A stretch of DNA of 38,405 nucleotides from an uncultured cyanobacterium (GTDB lineage: Bacteria; Cyanobacteriota; Cyanobacteriia; PCC-6307; Cyanobiaceae), in NCBI GenBank assembly GCA_903882285.1, contig CAIRWM010000129.1, forward strand, positions 1 to 38,405. The letters run 5' to 3'. Below, piece by piece: positions 29,663 to 37,828 of the stretch. Positions within the stretch are counted from its first letter, which is position 1; the number at the start of each line of letters is the position of its first letter. Position numbers and translations under genes: made by a program. Under the pieces are notes generated by a model. The model saw nothing but the letters and a program-made list of their open reading frames with translations, did no database searches and was not told the DNA's origin.

Positions 29663-29734
29663 AGCCGGCTAACGGATTTGAACCGATGGCCTTCGCTTTA
29701 CAAAAGCGCTGCTCTACCACTGAGCTAAGCCGGC
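29663..29734 (-). tRNA. tRNA-Thr (anticodon TGT)
   Basis: On the minus strand the cloverleaf is clear. The 7-bp acceptor pairs GCCGGCT with AGCCGGC. The D arm is GCTC-AGTGGTA-GAGC, the anticodon loop is TTTGTAA with TGT, and the T loop is GGTTCAAATCC. The T stem has one mismatch and the anticodon stem has one G.A at its outer end. CCA is not encoded. It is the usual neighbour of sua5 and minE in related genomes as I recall, so it marks the right edge of the accessory block. Confidence 0.95.
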
Positions 29735-29762
29735 ACCGGGAGAGCATAAGGGCTGTCCCCTC

Positions 29763-29981
29763 TCAGGCTTCGGCGGGCTCGGCCAGGGCCCACAACAGCA
29801 ACTGGGTGCGGCTGCGGCAGCCGGTTTTGGCCAGAAGGCTCGACACGTGGCTCTCCACGGTCCGGGGGCTGAGCACAAGGGCCGCGGCGATGCTGCGGTT
29901 GCTGGAGCCTTGGCGGAGTTCCTGGAGCACGCGCGCTTCCGCGGCGGTGATCGGCGCCAGTAGGGGCGAACGGGCGGGCAT
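29763..29981 (-). CDS. Stand-alone LuxR-type helix-turn-helix protein (72 aa)
   Basis: A small DNA-binding protein made of only the LuxR/GerE HTH: ITAAEARVLQELRQGSSNRS, then IAAALVLSPRTVESHVSSLLAKTGCRSRTQLLLWAL. The LSPRTVESHVSSLLAKTG stretch is the near-canonical recognition helix region, and RSRTQLLLWA the dimerisation helix. No receiver or autoinducer domain is attached. The frame (ATG 29979-29981) has a short basic lead MPARSPLLAP. It lies just upstream of tRNA-Thr on the same strand. Targets are unknown; single-domain LuxR proteins are common in picocyanobacteria. Confidence 0.88.
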   Translation of the reverse strand: MPARSPLLAPITAAEARVLQELRQGSSNRSIAAALVLSPRTVESHVSSLLAKTGCRSRTQLLLWALAEPAEA

Positions 29982-30092
29982 GGGGGGCGAACGGCATCTC
30001 TGCTAAGGATTCCCCCTTCCGGTAACGAATCGGCCCGGACCCGGAGCGCAGCGCCCGTCCTGCCTAGTCTGAATTCAGTCGCAGGTGAGACG

Positions 30093-30254
30093 ATGCGGAC
30101 CCACGATCTTGAGAATCACGACAACCTCTATGCCGATGAGGGCTCTATGAGGATCGGCGAGAGCGCCGCTGATGCCCGCGGCCATGCCTATTGGGCCATC
30201 GGCACGATTGCCTTGATGGTGCTGGGCCTGGGCGTTGCGCTGAGCGTGCTCTGA
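30093..30254 (+). CDS. Small single-helix membrane protein (53 aa)
   Basis: MRTHDLENHDNLYADEGSMR, then IGESAADARGHAYWAIGTIALMVLGLGVALSVL. An acidic, soluble N-terminal half is followed by one C-terminal membrane helix. AGGTGAG stands 5-6 bases before the ATG, a good ribosome site. A hairpin lies 4 bases after the stop, making a complete small transcription unit that faces away from the LuxR-type gene. No chlorophyll-binding (ExxNGR) motif, so it is not a high-light-inducible protein. No family recognised. Confidence 0.65.
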   Translation: MRTHDLENHDNLYADEGSMRIGESAADARGHAYWAIGTIALMVLGLGVALSVL

Positions 30255-30257
30255 CAC

Positions 30258-30296
30258 GCGGCTGCAGCGGCAGGGTGCCCTGTCAGCTGCAGCCGC
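30258..30296. terminator. Long hairpin between the small membrane gene and minE
   Basis: Perfect 10-bp arms GCGGCTGCAG (30258-30267) and CTGCAGCCGC (30287-30296), with a smaller stem (CAGG/CCTG) inside the loop. It sits between convergent stop codons at 30254 and 30331. There is no T run, so its termination mechanism is uncertain, but its position fits a shared stop. Confidence 0.55.
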
Positions 30297-30330
30297 TTAA
30301 GGGGATCGCACTGGTCTCAGGGGAGGGGCG

Positions 30331-30762
30331 TCAGGACTGCGGTGGCGACTCCGCCGGAACACTCGTTGGCGCCGGAGCCTCCTCCCCCTCGCCGTGCCTC
30401 TCGCTGGCCCCCCCGCCGGCAGCCTCGTCGGCTTCGGCTTGCGGTGATGGTGCGTCGGCGCCCCCCTCCGCCGCACTCTCCTCACTACGTGGCAGCGGCA
30501 CCTCCCGGGTGCGCTTGATCGGCAGGTTGGCCAGAAGGGCCGTCACCCGGTCTTCCGTCTCCAGGCTCACGTCGCAGCTCTCGAGGTCGATCTCGACGTA
30601 GCGCTGGACCACCTCAAGGATCTCGCGGCGCATCTGCTCGAGCAGTTCGGGGTTGAGGTCGCTGCGGTCGTGGGCGAGCACCAGTTGCAGGCGCTGCCTG
30701 GCCAGGGTGCCGCTCGGTTTCTGGCGGCCCAGCAGGCGATTGATGAAATCGAGCAGGGTCAT
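30331..30762 (-). CDS. minE: Cell-division topological specificity factor MinE, long C-terminus (143 aa)
   Basis: Stimulates MinD ATPase to drive its release from the membrane and keep division at midcell. The first 25 residues [20 protein letters not shown] form the membrane-targeting and anti-MinCD region. [21 protein letters not shown] is the conserved contact helix, and [17 protein letters not shown]-like sequence forms the dimerisation fold (here [20 protein letters not shown]). The fold ends by about residue 90. The last ~50 residues are rich in Glu, Ala, Pro and Ser and look disordered; ordinary MinE is 85-100 residues. It follows minD by 5 bp. Confidence 0.95.
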   Translation of the reverse strand: MTLLDFINRLLGRQKPSGTLARQRLQLVLAHDRSDLNPELLEQMRREILEVVQRYVEIDLESCDVSLETEDRVTALLANLPIKRTREVPLPRSEESAAEGGADAPSPQAEADEAAGGGASERHGEGEEAPAPTSVPAESPPQS

Positions 30763-30767
30763 GGCGC

Positions 30768-31601
30768 TCAGAAGAGTCCGGTGGTTTTCCTGATCTTGTT
30801 CATGAGGCGAGACCGCAGGCCCTGCCGTTCCTTGGAGGGATCGATCAGGGGGACCGCCTCGCCTCCGAGGCGGCGGGCGATGTTGCTGTAGCCACGGCCG
30901 GCCGGTGAGTTGGCGTTGTTGAGGGTGAGCGGTTCGCCGCGGTTGGTGGAGACGATCACCTGTTCGTCCTCCACCACGAGCCCCAGCAGCGGCAGCGCCA
31001 GCAGATCGGAGACCTCGTCCACCGAGAGCATCTCCTGGCTGGCCATCATCTTCGGACGCACCCGGTTGAGGATCAGCTGCACCGGCGTCACGCCCATGCT
31101 GTTGAGCAGGCCGATCACCCGGTCGGCGTCGCGCACGGCCGACACCTCCGGATTGGTCACCACGATCGCCTCACCGGCGGCTGCGGCGGCATTTTTGAAG
31201 CCCTGCTCCACCCCCGCCGGAGCGTCGATCAGCACGTAGTCGAAGCGCTCGGCGAGCATGCCGACAATCTTTTGCATGTCTTCTGGCGTCAGCCACTCGA
31301 GCATGCGCGGGTTGCCGGCGGGCAGCAGGGAGAGGTTGGGTTCCTGCTTGTGCTTCACCAGCGCCTGATCGAGACGGCAACTCTCTGCCAGCACCTCCTG
31401 GGCGGTGTAGACGATGCGGTTCTCCAGGCCCAGCAGCAGGTCTAGGTTGCGCAGGCCGAAGTCGGCATCGAGCACGGCCACCGACTGTCCCAGCTTGGCA
31501 AGGGCAATGCCCAGGTTGGCGGTGAGGGTGGTCTTGCCCACGCCTCCCTTGCCGGAGCAGATCAGGATGGTGCGGGCGGGAGCTGACGTCACGGCATCCA
31601 T
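30768..31601 (-). CDS. minD: Septum site-determining ATPase MinD (277 aa)
   Basis: Membrane-cycling ATPase that recruits MinC and is displaced by MinE. The deviant Walker [17 protein letters not shown] lies at residues 16-31, with Lys18 and Lys23. Switch regions are [20 protein letters not shown] and [16 protein letters not shown]. The C-terminal amphipathic membrane-targeting helix is [17 protein letters not shown]. The length is right and nothing is missing. Upstream on the same strand should lie minC, but here about 1.5 kb of opposite-strand DNA intervenes, so minDE must have their own promoter in 31602-31724 or beyond. Confidence 0.97.
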   Translation of the reverse strand: MDAVTSAPARTILICSGKGGVGKTTLTANLGIALAKLGQSVAVLDADFGLRNLDLLLGLENRIVYTAQEVLAESCRLDQALVKHKQEPNLSLLPAGNPRMLEWLTPEDMQKIVGMLAERFDYVLIDAPAGVEQGFKNAAAAAGEAIVVTNPEVSAVRDADRVIGLLNSMGVTPVQLILNRVRPKMMASQEMLSVDEVSDLLALPLLGLVVEDEQVIVSTNRGEPLTLNNANSPAGRGYSNIARRLGGEAVPLIDPSKERQGLRSRLMNKIRKTTGLF

Positions 31602-31724
31602 AGGCGTTGAAGCAGGTTAGGGCGAAGCGGCCCATCCTGCTCCGCGCGCTCACGACTCGGTAGCGGCAACGCTCGACAGTTCTGAGGCGCTCTTCTAGAA
31701 CATTGCCTCGCCGTGAGCTCAACG

Positions 31725-32723
31725 ATGGCTGATCTGCTCCATCCCCATCAGCGCCTGGTGGTGATGCCCGACGACGGCGGTCGCACCGTGGTGGAGCTGA
31801 TTGATGCGGCCTCCGAGCAGTTGCGCCTAAAGCAGTTCAAGCTTCAGTCCGAAGCCATTGAGCAGGCCCTGCAACGCGCCCGTCAGCGGGGGGTGCGGGT
31901 GAGGGTGATGCTCAATCCCCACACCTCCGGCGGGGATCGTTGTAACGATGAAGCCGATGTCCGGCTGCAGGCAGCCGGCATCGAGACCGCCTGGACCTCC
32001 GAGGCGTTTCCAGTCACCCATGAAAAGTCCATGGTGATCGATGGCCACTCCGCCTTGATCGCCACCTTTAATCTTGCTGATAAATACTTCACGGAAACGC
32101 GCGATTACGGCATTGTCACGCAGAATGCCACCGTGGTGGCTCAGGTGATTGCTGGCTTTGAAGCCGACTGGAATCGGCAATTTTTCGTGCCTGAACTTGA
32201 CGTGGGCCTGGTCTGGAGCAGCGCGCACAGCCGCGGGCAGATGGCCCGCATCATTGATGCTGCGACCAGCACACTCTGGATTCAGCACCCTAAATTTGTG
32301 GATTCGGTGATTCTGGAGCGCATCATCTGTGCCCGCGATCGGGGGGTCAAGGTGAGAGTGCTGTGCGGCGGGAAACATGGCATCAGTGACTGTGATATCT
32401 ATGACACCTTTTCGTCGCTGCGGATCATGCAACGCTTCGGTGTAAAAGTGCGTCGTCAGAAACATCTCAAGCTGCATGCCAAGTTGATTTTGGTGGACGG
32501 CCGCTACGCTCAGACCGGCTCTATGAATATTGATCGCAGCGCCTTTGACCTACGCCGCGAACTTGGTATCGAGAGTGATTGCCCAGATGTTGTGCAGCGT
32601 CTCAGGAGGGTCTTCCAGGCCGATTGGGATGAGGCCAAGAAATACGCCGCTCCCGACCCGCTGGACCCCAGCATGCATGAGGCCGGTGAGCTGCCACCGG
32701 ATCCCCAATTCATCCATGATTGA
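31725..32723 (+). CDS. Phospholipase D-superfamily protein with two HKD motifs (332 aa)
   Basis: A phosphodiesterase or phosphatidyltransferase of the PLD superfamily (which includes cardiolipin synthase and nucleases). Motif 1 is His99-x-Lys101-x4-Asp106 in THEKSMVIDG; motif 2 is His251-x-Lys253-x4-Asp258 in LHAKLILVDG. Each is followed by the usual downstream block (LIATFNLAD and AQTGSMNIDRSAFD). No signal peptide or membrane segment. GTG at 31713 is an alternative start to ATG 31725. The coding sequence is visibly lower in GC than its neighbours, especially 32030-32560, which suggests transfer. It stands on the opposite strand between minD and minC, with the last 8 bases overlapping a decayed chromate transporter gene. 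Lipid or nucleic acid substrate is undecided. Confidence 0.9.
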   Translation: MADLLHPHQRLVVMPDDGGRTVVELIDAASEQLRLKQFKLQSEAIEQALQRARQRGVRVRVMLNPHTSGGDRCNDEADVRLQAAGIETAWTSEAFPVTHEKSMVIDGHSALIATFNLADKYFTETRDYGIVTQNATVVAQVIAGFEADWNRQFFVPELDVGLVWSSAHSRGQMARIIDAATSTLWIQHPKFVDSVILERIICARDRGVKVRVLCGGKHGISDCDIYDTFSSLRIMQRFGVKVRRQKHLKLHAKLILVDGRYAQTGSMNIDRSAFDLRRELGIESDCPDVVQRLRRVFQADWDEAKKYAAPDPLDPSMHEAGELPPDPQFIHD

Positions 32724-33121
32724 GAACGTCCCGAGTCCCAGGCAGCTGTTTTTCGGCATGCTCCAAGTGGCCCTGTCCTCCTTAGGTGACGGCCTTTCGG
32801 CCTGGAGTCAACGGATCGTGGTGGGGCAACGTGGCTGGCTCAGCAACGAGGAATTCTTCACCGGTCTGACGGTGGCGCGTCTGTTCCCCGGGCCCAATCA
32901 GATCAGCATGGCATTCTAAATCGGCGCCTCGTTCCTCGGGCTCAGCGGTGCTCTGTGCTGGAACCGGCTGCGCGATTCCCCCTGGCGCGTGGCATTTGAT
33001 TGAGCGCGGACTGGGGCCGATCACGATGGGCATTCTGTTCGCGGTCGGTGTGAAGATCCTGCACAGGGCGGACAGCAATGCCGCGGGCGTGCTGGGCGTT
33101 CTGGGAGTGATCAACCGTTGA
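32716..33121 (+). pseudogene. Chromate transporter (ChrA-family) remnant
   Basis: The frame starts MIENVPSPRQLFFGMLQVAL and continues LSSLGDGLSAWSQRIVVGQRGWLSNEEFFTGLTVARLFPGPNQISMAF, matching the N-terminal helix and the FGGG/GWL-x-E-E-F/PGPN motifs of the ChrA family (sulfate/chromate-proton exchangers). A TAA at about 32917-32919 interrupts it. Short pieces follow (IGASFLGLSGALCWNRLRDSPWRVAFD, then a shifted frame with LIERGLGPITMGILFAVGVKIL and LGVLGVINR), matching the family's C-terminal helix. Most of the middle of a ~190-residue domain is missing. The start overlaps the PLD-like gene end, so the two probably arrived as one unit. Confidence 0.8.
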
Positions 33122-33133
33122 GGTAGGCCGGGT

Positions 33134-33850
33134 TCAGTCCGCCAGAGGCCAGCTCGGGGTGGCGGGATCGATGCGGATGGCGCCGTCCACCAGCCGCGCC
33201 TCCTCCGCCTGGCCTGCGGGCGGTAGCTCTTCGGGGCCCCGGGCCACCGCGGCTGCGATGCGCAATTGAAGCGGGCGCAGCTGCAGCGCCACGATCTTCG
33301 CATCCTGGTAGCCTCGTCGTCCGGCATGAGCCATCCCGCGCAACCTTCCCCAGACCAGCACGTGGCCATCGGCGCTGATGCGTGCTCCGGGGTTCACATC
33401 CCCCAGCAACAGCACAGAGTTGGCGCATTGCAGGTGATCCCCGGAGCGCAGGGTGCCGCGGTGAATCGTCAGCGGCGTCAGCGAGGTTTGCTCTTGGCTC
33501 GAGGGGTTCGTCTCAACCGGTGGCAACGCTAGCGGCGCCGCTGGGCCTGCGTCCGAGGGCGAGGGCTCCCCGATCAGCCCCAAGGCCGCTGCGGCCACAA
33601 GCGTTTCAGGCCGGCTACTGCTCATGTGCTGCAGCGACAGCCCGGCGCCGTCGAGCAGGGTCTGCAGTTCGCGCAGCTCCGGCAGGGTCAGCAGCCAGGC
33701 CCCCGCCTCCAGGCGCACCGGACCCCGCAGGGCCATGCTGCCCAGGCCGTAGCGCACCTCCTCCAGGGCCCGGCCGGCCCCGCCGGGGTCGGGGAGCTGC
33801 AGCTCATGGGGCTGCCGGGGGGAGATCGCCGGGATCAGAACGGCGGCCAT
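33134..33850 (-). CDS. minC: Septum site-determining protein MinC (238 aa)
   Basis: FtsZ assembly inhibitor. The N-terminal half (about residues 10-95) is the divergent FtsZ-binding domain. Then a Pro-rich linker (LIGEPSPSDAGPAAPLALPP) leads to the C-terminal beta-helix domain that binds MinD: HRGTLRSGDHLQCANSVLLL, GDVNPGARISADGHVLVWGRLRGMAHAG, a firm signature. ATG at 33848-33850 gives MAAVLIPAISPRQPHELQLP, the likely family start; a longer frame upstream overlaps the HD gene. The stop lies 13 bp after the ChrA remnant's end. It lies 26 bp after the HD gene on the same strand. Confidence 0.93.
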   Translation of the reverse strand: MAAVLIPAISPRQPHELQLPDPGGAGRALEEVRYGLGSMALRGPVRLEAGAWLLTLPELRELQTLLDGAGLSLQHMSSSRPETLVAAAALGLIGEPSPSDAGPAAPLALPPVETNPSSQEQTSLTPLTIHRGTLRSGDHLQCANSVLLLGDVNPGARISADGHVLVWGRLRGMAHAGRRGYQDAKIVALQLRPLQLRIAAAVARGPEELPPAGQAEEARLVDGAIRIDPATPSWPLAD

Positions 33851-33876
33851 CGGGGCGCTACGCAGGCGAGCAAAAC

Positions 33877-35157
33877 CTAGGGTCGCCCAGAGGCTTCTGT
33901 CCTCTCCGTACCCGGGGCGTTGCACAGCAGGTCGTCGAGGTCGGCGCTCACCTCGCGCGGGTGGATCAGCCAGGCCGTTTCCTGGGCCTGGGCCAGGGTG
34001 TCCACCAGCGCCGAGCGCTGCTCCAGGGCCTGGAGGCGCTGGCCATCCCAGAGGCGCAACCCCCCCTGATACACGTTGTAGCCGCGGCTGGAGAGCTGCT
34101 GCAGCCCGCAGCAGCTCTCAGGATCCAGTCCGGCCGCCGTTGCCAGGCGGCGCGCCTGGGCCAGCAGCTCGAGCCGTCGACTCCTGGCATGGTCGCTGAC
34201 ATCGGTGGCGCGCAGCAGGCGGCGATCCAGCAGCCGGCCACAGGGATCGGCCAGCTCCTTGGGCCCTTCCTCCCGCCAACGGGCCAGGTGATAGCCGGTG
34301 CGGATGTCGTCGTTGGCCAGGTAGGTGTCGATGTCCAGGTCCCCGGGCTCCCAGAGCCAGCGCGCCATCGCCGGGTCGGCCCAGATCTGCTCCGGTCCGA
34401 GGCGGCGGGCCACGGCGATCGCCCGCATCAGCAACCAGGTGCTCACCACGTTGAGCCGGTGGTTGTAGACGCTGCGGTACATCAACTGACGCACAACCAG
34501 GTAGTGCTCGACCGCCAGCAGCCCCTTCGGATGCACCGCGAGGCTGCCGTCCGGGGCCAGGGTGAGCGAGGCCTGAATCCGCTGCAGATCAAGCTGGCCA
34601 TAGCTGGTCCCCGTGCTGTGGCTGTCGCGCAGCAGATAGTCGAGTCGGTCGCAGTCGAGCTGGCTGCTGACCAGGGCCTTGATGGCGCCGCAGCGATGAC
34701 GCTCGTGCTCCAGCAGGTCGGCCACCTCCTCCGCCAGGCCGGGGCGTTCCGCTTCGAGGCGATCACGCAGGGCGGGGTGTTCGCGGATCAACCGCCCTGA
34801 CCAGTGCTCATGCCGGAGGCCGAACATCTCTTCCCCGGAGTGGCTGTAGGGCCCATGACCCACATCGTGCAGCAGGGCGGCCGCGTAGAGGCAGGGACGA
34901 TGCTCCGCCAGGGAGGGGCTGAGCCGCAGCAGATGATCCAGGGCCTGGCGGGCCAGGTGCAGCACCCCGAGGGAATGGGTGAAGCGGCTGGACTCCGCTC
35001 CCTGGAAGGTGAGGAAGGCCGTGCCCAGTTGCCGAATCCGGCGCAGCCGCTGGAAGGGGGCGGTGTCGATCAGATCGATGGCCAGGGCTTCGGCCGGCTC
35101 CCGCCTGTCGAGGCTGATCGCCCCGTGCAGCGGGTCGTGGTAGGTGCGCTGACTCAT
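33877..35157 (-). CDS. HD-domain phosphohydrolase, dGTPase-like (426 aa)
   Basis: Metal-dependent phosphohydrolase of the HD superfamily, resembling the SAMHD1/YwfO-type nucleotide triphosphohydrolases. Metal ligands are His61 (SSRFTHSLGVLHLA), His97 and Asp98 (ALLHDVGHGPYSH), and a later Asp in SSQLDCDRLDYLLRDS. RTYHDPLHGAISLD and RRIRQLGTAFLTFQGAE at the N-terminus are typical. The likely substrate is a deoxynucleotide triphosphate, which is inferred from the family and not from any visible specificity residue. The ATG shares bases with the stop of the Ctp protease (ATGA, 35154-35157), so it is translationally coupled to it; minC follows. The order Ctp, HD, minC, minD, minE is the expected one apart from the insert. 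Confidence 0.92.
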   Translation of the reverse strand: MSQRTYHDPLHGAISLDRREPAEALAIDLIDTAPFQRLRRIRQLGTAFLTFQGAESSRFTHSLGVLHLARQALDHLLRLSPSLAEHRPCLYAAALLHDVGHGPYSHSGEEMFGLRHEHWSGRLIREHPALRDRLEAERPGLAEEVADLLEHERHRCGAIKALVSSQLDCDRLDYLLRDSHSTGTSYGQLDLQRIQASLTLAPDGSLAVHPKGLLAVEHYLVVRQLMYRSVYNHRLNVVSTWLLMRAIAVARRLGPEQIWADPAMARWLWEPGDLDIDTYLANDDIRTGYHLARWREEGPKELADPCGRLLDRRLLRATDVSDHARSRRLELLAQARRLATAAGLDPESCCGLQQLSSRGYNVYQGGLRLWDGQRLQALEQRSALVDTLAQAQETAWLIHPREVSADLDDLLCNAPGTERTEASGRP

Positions 35158-36500
35158 GTCCCGGCCTTTGCCTCCAGGGTGTCGACCAGCCGCTGCGATG
35201 CCGCCTCCAGCCAGGTATCGCCGGGCCCGCCGGGATTCAGCGGTTCAGGGCCGGGCAGCACCGTGTCTGGTTCGATGCCCTGGTTCTGGATGTCGCGGCC
35301 TCTGGGGGTCAGGTAGCGGGCCACCGTCACGGCCAGGCCGCTGCCGTCGCCGAGGGGGATCAGGGTCTGGATCAGCCCCTTGCCGAAGGTGCGGCTGCCG
35401 ACCAGGGGGGAGCGGCCGGCGTCCTGCAGGGCCCCGGCCAGGATCTCACTGGCGCTGGCGGTGCCCCCGTTCACCAGGGTTAGCAGCGGGCCGGCGTAGA
35501 GGCTGCCCGGGCTGGCCTGTTGGCGGGCCGTAATTCCACCGCGGTCCTGGGTCTCCACGATCGGTTCGGCGTCGAGCAGGGCGTTGGCCACCGCCAGCCC
35601 GGCGCTCACCAGCCCGCCGGAGTTGTTGCGCAGATCCAGCACCAGGCCCTCGATCGGAGGCGCTCCGGCTGCGTTGGCCGTGAATCCCTCCAGGGCCTCC
35701 CGCACCTGCTGGGGCACCGGCTCGCTGAACTGCGTGATGCGCAACAGCCCAAGGGGATGGCCGTCGACGCTGAGCCGCCGGCTGCGCACCGGCTGCAGAT
35801 CCACCTGGCGCCGCTCCAGGCGCACCTCCCGCTCCGACCCTCCCGCCGGCGGGCGCAGCGTCACGATCACGTCGGTTCCCGACTGACCGCGCAACAGGGC
35901 CGCTGTGCGTTCCAGCCCGAGCTCCGTCGTGGCCTGCCCCTCCACCGTGAGCAGGGCACTGCCGGAAGCGATGCCGGCCTCCGCGGCTGGAGATCCATCC
36001 AGGGGCGCGATCACCACGATCGCTTGGTCGCGTTCGCGCAGGGCGAGCTGCAGCCCCACCCCGCAGACCGTGCCTCGCGTGTTGGAGCGCAGCGTGCCGA
36101 AGTCGTCGGGCCGAAGCACCCGGGTGTAGGGGTCGCCGATCGGGCTCAGCATTGCTTCGATCGCGTCGTAGGCCTCCCTCGATCGTTCGATCGGCTGTTC
36201 CAGGGTCTTCTGGCGCAGGCGGCGCCAGTGCACGGCCTCCAGTCGGGTGGGATCCACGTAGCTCTGGTTCACCAGTCGCCAGGCCTCTACCACCAACTGT
36301 TGGGCGTCATTGAGCGCGAGGGCCGGCCCAGCTCCACGCCCGAGTAACCCCACGGGCAGAGCCAGGGTCAGGGTGAGCAGCAGCCAGGCCGTCAGGCCGT
36401 TCAGAAACCGCCACCTCCCGGCGCAGCACCGGGTTCGGCAGGCGGTGGCTCCTGTTGCAAAGGGTTGAGCGGTGCTGGATCGGGGGCCCGGTGCGCTCAC
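35154..36500 (-). CDS. Carboxyl-terminal processing protease, S41 family (448 aa)
   Basis: A serine/lysine protease of the tail-specific family; one cyanobacterial member (CtpA) matures the D1 protein of photosystem II. A signal/anchor helix is [20 protein letters not shown] near residues 36-56. [22 protein letters not shown] begins the mature protein. The PDZ domain is about residues 145-240 ([20 protein letters not shown], then [17 protein letters not shown]). The catalytic region has [37 protein letters not shown] with the Ser, and [11 protein letters not shown] with Lys374. No ATG lies upstream of the signal helix; GTG at 36498-36500 is the likely start. Which Ctp paralogue it is cannot be told. 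It diverges from petB, leaving about 51 bp between starts. Confidence 0.92.
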   Translation of the reverse strand: MSAPGPRSSTAQPFATGATACRTRCCAGRWRFLNGLTAWLLLTLTLALPVGLLGRGAGPALALNDAQQLVVEAWRLVNQSYVDPTRLEAVHWRRLRQKTLEQPIERSREAYDAIEAMLSPIGDPYTRVLRPDDFGTLRSNTRGTVCGVGLQLALRERDQAIVVIAPLDGSPAAEAGIASGSALLTVEGQATTELGLERTAALLRGQSGTDVIVTLRPPAGGSEREVRLERRQVDLQPVRSRRLSVDGHPLGLLRITQFSEPVPQQVREALEGFTANAAGAPPIEGLVLDLRNNSGGLVSAGLAVANALLDAEPIVETQDRGGITARQQASPGSLYAGPLLTLVNGGTASASEILAGALQDAGRSPLVGSRTFGKGLIQTLIPLGDGSGLAVTVARYLTPRGRDIQNQGIEPDTVLPGPEPLNPGGPGDTWLEAASQRLVDTLEAKAGT

Positions 36501-36551
36501 GGGGGGGTCGGAACGATCGGTAGACTCTCGCAACCCAAGTCCCCACGCTGC

Positions 36552-37232
36552 ATGGCGAACTCGTCTCCTGCCGCACCTGACGCCAAGAACCCCATCTACA
36601 ACTGGTTCGACGAGCGTCTGGAGATCCAGGCGATCGCCGACGACATCTCCGCGAAGTACGTGCCCCCGCACGTCAATATCTTTTATTGCCTCGGCGGCAT
36701 CACCCTGGTGTGTTTTCTGATCCAGTTCGCCACCGGGTTCGCCATGACCTTCTACTACAAGCCCACGGTGGTGGAGGCCTACGCCTCGGTTCAGTACCTG
36801 ATGACGGACGTCAGCTTTGGCTGGCTGATCCGTTCGGTGCACCGTTGGAGCGCATCGATGATGGTGCTGATGCTGATTCTGCACGTCTTCCGCGTTTACC
36901 TCACCGGCGGCTTTAAGCGACCCCGTGAGCTCACCTGGGTCACCGGCGTCACCATGGCGGTGATCACCGTGTCTTTCGGTGTCACCGGTTACTCGCTCCC
37001 CTGGGATCAGGTTGGCTACTGGGCTGTCAAGATTGTCAGCGGCGTTCCTGCTGCCGTTCCTGTGGTCGGCAACTTCATGGTTGAGTTGCTCCGAGGTGGG
37101 GAGAGCGTCGGTCAGTCCACCCTCACCCGCTTCTACAGCCTTCACACTTTTGTTCTGCCCTGGCTGTTGGCGGTGTTCATGCTTATCCACTTCCTAATGA
37201 TTCGTAAGCAGGGGATCTCCGGTCCCCTCTGA
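36552..37232 (+). CDS. petB: Cytochrome b6 (226 aa)
   Basis: Membrane subunit of the cytochrome b6f complex that carries the two b hemes and the extra heme c_n. Cys46 in NIFYCLGGI is the covalent attachment site for heme c_n. The paired heme histidines lie in [20 protein letters not shown] and [37 protein letters not shown] is the conserved loop. An N-terminal lead [14 protein letters not shown] is slightly longer than in the usual 215-222-residue protein. The ATG at 36552 matches. A TAGACT box at 36521-36526 could be the -10 element, but no -35 is convincing. petD follows after 55 bp. Confidence 0.97.
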   Translation: MANSSPAAPDAKNPIYNWFDERLEIQAIADDISAKYVPPHVNIFYCLGGITLVCFLIQFATGFAMTFYYKPTVVEAYASVQYLMTDVSFGWLIRSVHRWSASMMVLMLILHVFRVYLTGGFKRPRELTWVTGVTMAVITVSFGVTGYSLPWDQVGYWAVKIVSGVPAAVPVVGNFMVELLRGGESVGQSTLTRFYSLHTFVLPWLLAVFMLIHFLMIRKQGISGPL

Positions 37233-37287
37233 CCCCCGGCTTTCCGCCTACGCTTTTTCCACGAGTCCTAGAACCGCTTCCCGAGCC

Positions 37288-37770
37288 ATGCACATTCTCA
37301 AGAAGCCTGACCTCACCGATCCCAAGCTCCGCGCCAAGCTGGCCAAGGGCATGGGCCACAATTACTACGGGGAGCCGGCCTGGCCAAACGATCTCCTCTA
37401 CATTTTCCCAGTGGTCATCTTGGGCACCATCGCCTGCCTGGTGGGCCTGGCCGTTCTCGATCCCGCCATGCTCGGTGATAGGGCCGATCCCTTCGCCACC
37501 CCCCTCGAGATCCTTCCCGAGTGGTATCTCTACCCGGTGTTCCAGATCCTGCGCGTCGTTCCCAATAAGCTGCTGGGTATTGCTCTGCAGACCATGATCC
37601 CGCTGGGTCTCATGCTCATTCCTTTTATTGAAAGCTTCAATAAGTTCCAAAATCCTTTCCGTCGTCCGGTGGCCATGGCAGCTTTCCTGTTCGGCACTGT
37701 GTTCACCATCTACCTTGGTATCGGCGCTGCTCTGCCGATCGATAAGTCCTTGACTCTGGGCCTTTTCTGA
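37288..37770 (+). CDS. petD: Cytochrome b6f subunit IV (160 aa)
   Basis: Three-helix partner of cytochrome b6 that completes the quinol oxidation site. It starts [20 protein letters not shown] and contains [40 protein letters not shown] (the PEWY motif of the Qo site) and a terminal helix [20 protein letters not shown]. The length of 160 is exactly that of the family. It is co-transcribed with petB and ends in an intrinsic terminator 30 bp on. Confidence 0.98.
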   Translation: MHILKKPDLTDPKLRAKLAKGMGHNYYGEPAWPNDLLYIFPVVILGTIACLVGLAVLDPAMLGDRADPFATPLEILPEWYLYPVFQILRVVPNKLLGIALQTMIPLGLMLIPFIESFNKFQNPFRRPVAMAAFLFGTVFTIYLGIGAALPIDKSLTLGLF

Positions 37771-37800
37771 TACTGCCCCTGGTGCATGCCATTCCTTTCA

Positions 37801-37828
37801 GCCGCGACTTCCGTCGCGGCTTTTTTTT
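37801..37828 (+). terminator. Intrinsic terminator after petB-petD
   Basis: Perfect 8-bp stem GCCGCGAC / GTCGCGGC around a TTCC loop, followed by eight T residues at 37821-37828. This is the best terminator in the window and ends the petB-petD transcript. Confidence 0.93.

Noticed and set aside
36501-37190. A 230-codon N-terminal extension of the Ctp protease running antisense through petB.
   Set aside because: The extension is the shadow of petB; the signal helix and mature protein begin downstream of the GTG at 36500.
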